Shown: positions 1-5,031 of the stretch, in pieces
How the letters are laid out: every line of letters starts with the position of its first letter
Numbering within the stretch: position 1 is the first letter of the stretch
NCBI GenBank assembly: GCA_016217875.1
Contig: JACRFN010000106.1
Location: 1 to 10,437 of the forward strand
Source: Candidatus Kerfeldbacteria bacterium
GTDB lineage: Bacteria > Patescibacteriota > Patescibacteriia > Veblenbacterales > UBA10138
Length of the DNA: 10,437 nt
Direction: 5' to 3'
Position numbers and translations under genes: made by a program
The notes under the pieces: generated by a model
The model's input: only the letters and a program-made list of their open reading frames with translations
Databases searched by the model: none
What the model was told of the DNA's origin: nothing

Positions 1-62
1 GAAGATGATTTTTTCCCTAGGAAACATATATTAGTAAGGGTAAGGTCAGAGGCGGAAGTTGG

Positions 63-78
63 CAAGTATTTATACTTG
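63..78. repeat. Palindrome overlapping the rnj stop codon
   Basis: CAAGTAT-TT-ATACTTG is a 7-bp inverted repeat with a 2-nt centre spanning the rnj TAA. It has no T-run on either side, so it is not a standard intrinsic terminator. It could form a small hairpin at the 3' end of the coding region or be chance. Confidence 0.3.
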
Positions 79-1908
79 AATGATCACCGGTAAAATCATC
101 GGTCGGCGTTCGATTTTTTGAAATAAGAATTGCCCCAGCTCATTGCGTAGTTTGTCTTTAAGATAAGTTTCGTCCACCGGCCCGGCTCCATCCTCGCCCT
201 TAAGGACTTGTTTGATTCTATTGCGCGTTTCCTCAATCAGTCTTTTATTGTCTTTCATATAGACAAAGCCACGCGAGATGATATCAGGACTGCCAATGAG
301 TTTGCCCTGGCGGCTGTCGACTGTGGCTACTACCACTACCATGCCGTCAGCCGCTAGAACCTGCCGGTCGCGCAGGACGACGTGAGAAACGTCGCCTACG
401 CCCAAACCGTCAACAAAAACGTACTCAATTGGCACTTTGGCGGACAATATCCGGAAGGTTTGGGCAGTTATTTCCCCCACACTGCCATTATCGAGGATAA
501 ATATATTTGTCGGCGGAAAGCCGATTGAGGTGGCTATTTTAGCCGCTTCTTTGAGAAGGTAATAGTTGGCGTAAACGGGTAAGAGATACTTGGGTCGCAC
601 TTGGCGGATAAGTAATTTGATATCCTCTATCAAGGCGTGGCCGCCGCCATGGACGTCCATAATTTCTTTGTGAATGACATTGTCGCATTGGCGGTAGAGC
701 GTGTCTTTAAGACGTTGGATAGTGCGTTCGTTGCCCGGAATGACGGAAGAGGAAAAGATGACGGTGTCTGATTTTTGCAGCTTAATAGAGCGATGCTCAC
801 CGTTGGCAATGCGCATCAACACAGCCCTATCCTCACCTTGGGCACCAGTGCAAACCACGATAACCTTGTTGTTGGGGTAATCATGGATTCGTTTGACGTC
901 GATGAGAGTGGTGGGTTTGAATTTGAGATAGCCAATTTTGCGGGCGATTTCCACATTCACTTTCATGGAATATCCGTCCAAAGCCACCTTTTTGCCCAGT
1001 TGTTCAGCCACGCTGATCATCCAACCGACACGTTCCACCATGGAGGAAAAGGTGGCTACAATGACACGGCCGGGAGCTTTTTCTATCAATTGCTTAACAT
1101 TGCGAAAGACTTCTATTTCTGATAATTGCTGCCCCTCTTTGGTTGAGCCTAGGCTTTCCATCATCAAAATGGAGGGTACAGTCTTGGTATTCCAACGCGC
1201 TAACGAGGAAAAATCAGTAGGCTTGCCCGTAACTGGATTGAGATCATAGCGCCAGTCCCCGGGATGAATCACATTAGCTACCGGCGTTTGGATTATTACG
1301 CCCATCGCGTCCATAATGCTGTGGGTGACGTCAAAAAAATTGATGCGTAGACTACCGAGCGCCAATTGCTCACTGACCGATTTAATTTCGTAAGCTTTAA
1401 GGTGGTGTTGAAGGTGTGACTCTTCTAAACGGCGACGTACTAAGGCTAGCGTCATGCGGCTGGCGTAGACCGGCGGCCAGCCTAATTTGGGCATGAGGTG
1501 CGGCAGGGCACCAATGTGATCAAGGTGTCCGTGCGAGAGAATGACGCCGCGTATTTGCTGCTCCCGACCGCGAAGATATCTGGTGTCGGGGATGATGTAA
1601 TCCACGCCGGGCATATCTTCTTCAGGAAACTGCAGGCCCATGTCAAGGATGACGATATCCCGACCATATTCAAAAACAGTCATGTTGCGGCCAACCTCTT
1701 CCTGTCCGCCCAGGGGTATGATTCTTAGTCGGTCACCGAGCCCTGGGGCCTGGCTGGTTGCCGGCGGCAGGGAACGGTTAAGCAGTGGCAGAGGTCCTGG
1801 CCGACGTTGCCCGCTGCGGCGATAGCCAGGCCGTGAGGCTTGGCCCAGCCGCCCGCTGGTTCTAAATTTGCTAGGTTTGTTATAGGTTATGGGCATATAA
1901 GTGGTCAT
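70..1908 (-). CDS. rnj: Ribonuclease J (metallo-beta-lactamase/beta-CASP RNase), 612 aa
   Basis: RNase J is a cytoplasmic zinc-dependent endo-/5'-3' exoribonuclease for mRNA decay and rRNA maturation. The metallo-beta-lactamase core starts near residue 61 and has the metal motif HGHLDH at 126-131, His196 (THSIMDA) and Asp218 (HPGDWRYD), matching B. subtilis J1 H74/H76/D78/H79, H144 and D166 in spacing. The beta-CASP part contains VATFSSM (284-290), SSSVIPGNE (386-394) and GGGHA with His424 (motif B). Odd points: the PVHGE motif reads PVYANYY, putting Tyr446 where motif-C His390 is expected, and the usual SDSTN segment reads MESLGST (250-256). The first 60 or so residues are an Arg/Pro/Gly-rich, probably disordered extension, about 52 residues longer than J1. 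ATG 1908 is the longest start; ATG 1896 (MPITY) is possible, and neither has a clear SD. Family certain, start less so. No terminator is visible in bases 1-69. Confidence 0.96.
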   Translation of the reverse strand: MTTYMPITYNKPSKFRTSGRLGQASRPGYRRSGQRRPGPLPLLNRSLPPATSQAPGLGDRLRIIPLGGQEEVGRNMTVFEYGRDIVILDMGLQFPEEDMPGVDYIIPDTRYLRGREQQIRGVILSHGHLDHIGALPHLMPKLGWPPVYASRMTLALVRRRLEESHLQHHLKAYEIKSVSEQLALGSLRINFFDVTHSIMDAMGVIIQTPVANVIHPGDWRYDLNPVTGKPTDFSSLARWNTKTVPSILMMESLGSTKEGQQLSEIEVFRNVKQLIEKAPGRVIVATFSSMVERVGWMISVAEQLGKKVALDGYSMKVNVEIARKIGYLKFKPTTLIDVKRIHDYPNNKVIVVCTGAQGEDRAVLMRIANGEHRSIKLQKSDTVIFSSSVIPGNERTIQRLKDTLYRQCDNVIHKEIMDVHGGGHALIEDIKLLIRQVRPKYLLPVYANYYLLKEAAKIATSIGFPPTNIFILDNGSVGEITAQTFRILSAKVPIEYVFVDGLGVGDVSHVVLRDRQVLAADGMVVVVATVDSRQGKLIGSPDIISRGFVYMKDNKRLIEETRNRIKQVLKGEDGAGPVDETYLKDKLRNELGQFLFQKIERRPMILPVIIQV

Positions 1909-2085
1909 GACCCATAGATAGCAGAGTCATGATTAACTAAAGAGAAATAATGAAGTTAGGATGATTTATACTTGAGCTGGCCGCCTGCCCAGCGGCAGTT
2001 TACCTGATGGCGCTACCGCTCAGAGCCGTGTTGATGTAAGTAAAATGTTGATTAGAGGAGTAATAGGTTTAGTGCGCTCCGCTCT

Positions 2086-2101
2086 GGCGCGGAGGGACTT
2101 G
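2086..2101 (-). repeat. Partial tRNA-Leu 3'-end copy, decayed
   Basis: Read on the minus strand this 16-mer matches the T-loop/T-stem/acceptor part of the nearby tRNA-Leu at 15 of 16 positions (CAAGTCCCTCCGCGCC against CAAATCCCTCCGCGCC). The match stops before CCA: AGAGCGGAGCGC follows and can pair back on CTCCGCGC. Same orientation as the tRNA. Confidence 0.55.
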
Positions 2102-2183
2102 TCACCCTACGCCCGCCTGCAGTAGGCAAGGGTCATCCCCACTCAGGGGAAACTCGCATTATTCCACGTCGGTTGGTTGCGTC

Positions 2184-2213
2184 TTGTACATGTGGTGGGC
2201 GCGGAGGGATTTG
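2184..2213 (-). repeat. Partial tRNA-Leu 3'-end copy with CCA and trailer
   Basis: This 30-bp segment is a direct repeat of 2364-2393, offset by exactly 180 bp. It covers the 3' half of the T arm, the whole acceptor 3' strand, the encoded CCA and the first trailer bases (TGTACA where the intact gene has CGTACA). Identity is perfect over the 21 bases 2193-2213. The rest of the tRNA is absent. It lies downstream of the intact tRNA in the same orientation, as expected for the second attachment site left by integration into a tRNA 3' end, or for a tRNA-derived repeat. Confidence 0.75.
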
Positions 2214-2360
2214 GTTCCTGGGCAGCGCCGAAAGCTGCACCAGCTCGCTTTCGTCGGTCGCTCGGCTGCGCCCGATTGTCATCGGGGCTAGCCTCGCTTC
2301 TACCCTTCAAGTCTAGTTCCGTACCAGTAGCCTAGTGAACGTTTGATTTGGCCATTGGTT

Positions 2361-2475
2361 CTCTCGTACACATGGTGGGCGCGGAGGGATTTGAACCCTC
2401 ACGGGATTGCTCCCATACGCTCCTGAAGCGTACGCGTATACCAGTTCCGCCACGCGCCCTCCACATGTACGAGAG
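2361..2475 (-). repeat. Inverted repeat flanking tRNA-Leu: leader-trailer helix
   Basis: Plus-strand arms are 2361-2375 (CTCTCGTACACATGG) and 2461-2475 (CCACATGTACGAGAG). The outer 10 bp are perfectly complementary, the next two positions are C/A and A/C on the plus strand, and the next three pair. In the minus-strand transcript those two mismatches become G-U and U-G wobbles, so leader and trailer can form 15 continuous pairs, then one A/A mismatch, then the 7-bp acceptor stem. The encoded CCA is paired with leader UGG in this fold. Confidence 0.8.
2373..2459 (-). tRNA. tRNA-Leu(CAG), 87 nt including encoded CCA
   Basis: The minus strand gives acceptor GGGCGCG paired with CGCGCCC, discriminator A and a genome-encoded CCA. 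The D arm contains TGGCGGAACTGGTA. The anticodon arm is TACGC-TTCAGGA-GCGTA, with anticodon CAG (reads CUG). A long variable arm (GGGA...TCCC region) marks class II, and the T arm is GAGGG-TTCAAAT-CCCTC. The gene begins 28 bp after the solute-binding protein stop codon. I see no good separate promoter, so cotranscription with that gene is plausible. Its flanks are complementary to each other (separate entry). Confidence 0.97.
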
Positions 2476-2487
2476 TGAATTAATTAT

Positions 2488-4272
2488 TTATTTCCATTGC
2501 CTTTTGGTTTGTCGGTACCAGTTGGCAATTTGCCGGAAGCGGTCAGACGGTTGGTTGATAGAAGTGGCAGTCAAGCCTTGTAAGTCGTTGTTTAGGAGAT
2601 AGGTATAGTTAGTGCTATAGAGAAAAGTGGCCGGGCTTTCTATTTGCAGGATTTTTTGAAAGCGGGAGTATTTTTCCAGGCGAGTTTCGAGGTCGGCTGT
2701 TTGTCGAGCTTCGGCCAGTAAGCGGTCTGCTTCTGGATTTTGGAACTGGGCAAGATTTAAGCCCGGTGGGGCTATTTGGGAGGAATGCCAGAAAGGATAT
2801 GGATCAGGGTCAGTACCGATGACTTCGCTGGCCAGCAGGGCTTGATAATGGCGCGGGGTTATAATATCTCGTTGCAGTCGGTAAGCTGGAATAGTTTCCA
2901 GATTTACTTTTACACCAGCTGCCTCCCATTGTTGTTTGATTATCTGTGCAATGGTTATCTGTTCGTCATTATCAAGTGAAGTGAGGGTGAGTTCAAGCGT
3001 TTGTCCTGCTTTGGCGTAATATTTATCATTTTGATTAAGGCTGAAGCCAGCGGTCGAGAATAGGGTAGCTGCCCGGGTGGCATCAAAAGTGATGGCGTCG
3101 GCCGAAGTGCGCCTTTTGACCTCGCCAAAGGTGAAGGGGCCGGTAGCCGGCCGCGCTGCCCCCCTGAGGCCTGACTGGATTAGTTGGGCTCGGTTAACGG
3201 CATAACTTAGGCCTTGCCGGACGTTTTGGTTTTGGAGTAAGGTTTGGCGTTGAGGGTTATAGAAAATGGCAGTGTATTGGGGTAGAGCCAGTTCATAGGC
3301 GGTAAAGTGTTTCAGGCTCGCAGTTGCCAGGCCGGTGGGTGTTAGGCCACCCAATCCTTCAATAGAACTTTCTCGCAGGGCGGCCCAGGCTTCTTCCTGA
3401 TTAGGATAAAAACGGAGAATAATTTTTTTTAGGAGTGGTTTATCAGTATGGGTAAAGGGGTTTTCTTCTAGGGTGTAACTTATTAGTTGGCCGTTAGGCG
3501 TATGAGTAAGAGATTTAAAGCGGTAAGGGCCAGTCCCCACTGGTTTTAAGTTAGTTTCGGCCAAGAGCCATTGCGGCAGGGGTATGTTTTGCCAGATATG
3601 GGTGGGAATGATGCCAACCGTCAAGGCGCTGAGGAAAGGAGCATAAGGCTCACTTAAAGAGAATTTTATCAGGCCGTTATCTTGGCTGGTTATGTCTACA
3701 CCCCGGAAACTCGTGGCCCAGGGGCTGGCTAGTTTTTTATCCTGCAAGCTGCGGAAAGTAAAGATAACGTCATCGTTGGTTAGTGGCTGGCCGTCTGACC
3801 AATGTAAGTTAGGTCGCAACTTTAGCTCGTATGTTTTTTGATCTTGGCTAACAGTCCAGGCCTCGGCTAAATCTGGTATAAATGTTCCTTGGTCCCCGCT
3901 TTGAATCAGGCCGCGGCTGGTGAGATAGGATAAATCTAAGTCTGCGGCCGTGGCGGCCAGTAAAGGGTTGGCTGTTCTGGGCAGGCCGATTATTCCCTCC
4001 GTGTACTCGCCGCCGGCTTGAGGAATGCTCACTGTTTGCCGTTCCAGCCATCTGCCGGTCAGGGAGACGGCGGTAATAAAGCAGAGTGCCAGCAAGCTTA
4101 AGCCGACTCGGCGTTCCTGTCGTGACATTATTCGGAAAAGGAGTGAGAATTGTCGGCCGCTGGGCCAGGATTTTAGGTTAGCCTGACGGAAGGTAGCCTC
4201 TACCGTTTGTTCGCCTCGGCCATACAACAAATCCCAGAGTCGACCCCTAGCTAGACCGGTCGCTCGGCCCAA
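2488..4272 (-). CDS. Membrane-anchored family-5 ABC solute-binding protein (oligopeptide-type), 594 aa
   Basis: This is a periplasmic/extracytoplasmic binding protein of the SBP_bac_5 (OppA/DppA) family, probably for peptides. The family pattern runs from TEGIIG (91-96) through PDLAEAWTVSQD (133-144) and LRPNLHWSDGQPLTNDDVIFTF (152-173) to the VGTGPYRF segment, and the length suits the family. One hydrophobic helix at about 56-71 follows RQERR. Cys64 within it is preceded by Leu, so there is no proper lipobox and the protein is probably held by an uncleaved anchor. About 50 residues rich in Arg/Trp precede the helix. The start is TTG 4272, with an in-frame TAA two codons upstream; ATG 4128 is the alternative, and neither has an SD. 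I prefer the long form because I recall similar pre-membrane extensions in Parcubacteria homologues. No permease or ATPase genes are near, so it is an orphan here. It starts 64 bp after secG, likely cotranscribed. Confidence 0.9.
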   Translation of the reverse strand: MGRATGLARGRLWDLLYGRGEQTVEATFRQANLKSWPSGRQFSLLFRIMSRQERRVGLSLLALCFITAVSLTGRWLERQTVSIPQAGGEYTEGIIGLPRTANPLLAATAADLDLSYLTSRGLIQSGDQGTFIPDLAEAWTVSQDQKTYELKLRPNLHWSDGQPLTNDDVIFTFRSLQDKKLASPWATSFRGVDITSQDNGLIKFSLSEPYAPFLSALTVGIIPTHIWQNIPLPQWLLAETNLKPVGTGPYRFKSLTHTPNGQLISYTLEENPFTHTDKPLLKKIILRFYPNQEEAWAALRESSIEGLGGLTPTGLATASLKHFTAYELALPQYTAIFYNPQRQTLLQNQNVRQGLSYAVNRAQLIQSGLRGAARPATGPFTFGEVKRRTSADAITFDATRAATLFSTAGFSLNQNDKYYAKAGQTLELTLTSLDNDEQITIAQIIKQQWEAAGVKVNLETIPAYRLQRDIITPRHYQALLASEVIGTDPDPYPFWHSSQIAPPGLNLAQFQNPEADRLLAEARQTADLETRLEKYSRFQKILQIESPATFLYSTNYTYLLNNDLQGLTATSINQPSDRFRQIANWYRQTKRQWK

Positions 4273-4336
4273 TTTTAACTTAAGTTGTTCTAATCTTAGC
4301 AGAACTGCTTAGTGTGATATACTCGGCGCCGTTTGC

Positions 4337-4552
4337 TTAGGAATATAAATTCCACAACGCCAAGCCGAAGAAAGCGATAGCCAAGACGATGGAGGCTATA
4401 AATAGCACCTTTTCTACACCGCGTTTGGTGCGGTAAACATTGCCTTCACCACCGAAGACACCGCCCAAGCCCGAACCTCGGTTTTGTAAGAGTATAGCTA
4501 TAACTAAAAGCACGGAAATAACCAGCTGGGCGATTTGAATGTAGTTTCTCAT
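4337..4552 (-). CDS. secG: Preprotein translocase subunit SecG, 71 aa
   Basis: SecG is the small auxiliary subunit of the SecYEG protein-export channel in the cytoplasmic membrane. The sequence has two hydrophobic helices, roughly residues 5-22 and 49-69, joined by the characteristic cytoplasmic loop QNRGSGLGGVFGG followed by VYRTKRGVEK. The 71-residue length is normal. ATG 4552 is the natural start because the first helix follows immediately; the preceding bases (GACAACGA) offer no SD. A strong promoter lies upstream (4624-4652), giving a leader of about 65 nt. The solute-binding protein gene follows 64 bp downstream on the same strand, suggesting a two-gene unit that may run on through tRNA-Leu. 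Confidence 0.96.
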   Translation of the reverse strand: MRNYIQIAQLVISVLLVIAILLQNRGSGLGGVFGGEGNVYRTKRGVEKVLFIASIVLAIAFFGLALWNLYS

Positions 4553-4623
4553 TCGTTGTCAGGCAAAATAAAAAAGCCGATCCTTATCTTCAATAGTTCG
4601 TGTATTTTGTAATGGCGACAGCC

Positions 4624-4652
4624 AGTGTACCATGAGGTTCTTAGTTTGTCAA
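4624..4652 (-). promoter_or_regulatory. Promoter of secG
   Basis: On the minus strand TTGACA (4652-4647), a 17-bp spacer and TACACT (4629-4624) form a near-consensus sigma70-type promoter. Transcription should start near 4617, about 65 nt before the secG ATG. Confidence 0.85.
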
Positions 4653-4729
4653 CCACACAGTCTTAACCGGCCGAATTAAAACTAAGGCTGGCTGGCCAAG
4701 CAAGGCCTATTGTCTATTTAACGGTGCAT

Positions 4730-4770
4730 AAAAAATATCACCCCTTTTTGCTTTGGCTGCGAGGTGATAT
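4730..4770 (-). terminator. Intrinsic terminator of the 47-codon gene
   Basis: The minus strand reads ATATCACCTC, a 16-nt loop, GGGGTGATAT and then TTTTT. The stem has 8 Watson-Crick pairs (4763-4770 with 4735-4742) plus one U-G and one C-G pair. The wobble pairs only in the minus-strand RNA, and the T-run is on that side, so the terminator serves the gene ending at 4798. Confidence 0.8.
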
Positions 4771-4797
4771 CGAAAGAATCGCGGGTTTGCTTGTTGT

Positions 4798-4941
4798 TTA
4801 ACAGCTGGCCAGGTGAGTTGTTCTTTTGAGTCGCTTGACTCTGGCGTAGACTCGTAGCACGGGGTTCACTTTTTTGACGGCCACGCCGGCAACAATGGCC
4901 GGACCACTGACAATGCTGGCCAGGAGAAGTATTTTTTTCAT
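4798..4941 (-). CDS. Small cationic membrane or secreted peptide, 47 aa, unrecognised
   Basis: I do not recognise the family. ATG 4941 is preceded by AAGGTGG (4952-4946) at 4-nt spacing, one of the clearest SD sites in the window. Residues 1-3 are MKK, 4-22 are hydrophobic (ILLLASIVSG...), and 23-47 are strongly basic, including VKRLKR; the protein ends in Cys47. There are ten Lys/Arg and no acidic residue. The N-terminus could be a signal peptide with a GVA site after Ala21, leaving a 26-residue cationic peptide, or a single membrane anchor with a basic cytoplasmic or outer tail. The gene has its own promoter (4999-5027) and terminator (4730-4770) and lies alone between uvrC and secG. That full set of signals argues for a real gene. 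Possible roles are an antimicrobial-like peptide, a small toxin, or a membrane protein binding nucleic acid or lipid; none can be chosen from sequence alone. Confidence 0.72.
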   Translation of the reverse strand: MKKILLLASIVSGPAIVAGVAVKKVNPVLRVYARVKRLKRTTHLASC

Positions 4942-4998
4942 AAAGCCACCTTGATGGTTGGTTGTTTGGGTTTTTGATTTTGGGAGTTGACAGCGATT

Positions 4999-5027
4999 AT
5001 CTTATTCTTTTGTTGTAGCCATGTCAA
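4999..5027 (-). promoter_or_regulatory. Promoter of the 47-codon gene
   Basis: On the minus strand a perfect TTGACA (5027-5022), a 17-bp spacer and TAAGAT (5004-4999) lie immediately after the uvrC stop codon. The start point is expected near 4992, giving a leader of about 50 nt that contains the AAGGTGG ribosome binding site. Confidence 0.8.
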
Positions 5028-5031
5028 TTTA

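Larger units (their letters stand above)
1909..2372. other. GC-rich, hairpin-dense non-coding region between rnj and tRNA-Leu
   Basis: No convincing gene is seen here on either strand. The stretch holds several short inverted repeats: CTGCC/GGCAG (1985-1998), CTCCGC/GCGGAG (around 2076-2094), TCCCC/GGGGA (2136-2150), CGAAAGC/GCTTTCG (2229-2253), CCCGAT/ATCGGG (2271-2286) and GGCTAGCC (2286-2293). It also carries two partial copies of the tRNA-Leu 3' end, listed separately. The rnj promoter should lie here; the minus strand has TATAAA at 1970-1965 but no good -35 box in front of it. The region could be a long structured rnj leader, a decayed mobile element, or a repeat family of this lineage. 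Confidence 0.6.

Noticed and set aside
775..1249. Plus-strand open frames inside rnj
   Set aside because: They are shadows of the RNase J gene, whose conserved motifs are continuous across them; no ribosome binding site or family resemblance.
68..1975. 12-mer ATTTATACTTGA at both ends of rnj (68-79 and 1964-1975)
   Set aside because: A few repeated 12-mers are expected by chance in 10 kb and the flanks do not match.
2340..2372. Terminator after tRNA-Leu
   Set aside because: The flanking inverted repeat makes a strong stem but no T-run follows it on the minus strand.
2348..2602. Plus-strand open frame containing GAEGFEPSR
   Set aside because: It is the antisense of tRNA-Leu; this peptide is a well-known artefact of translating tRNA genes backwards, and the frame then runs into the 3' end of the solute-binding protein gene.
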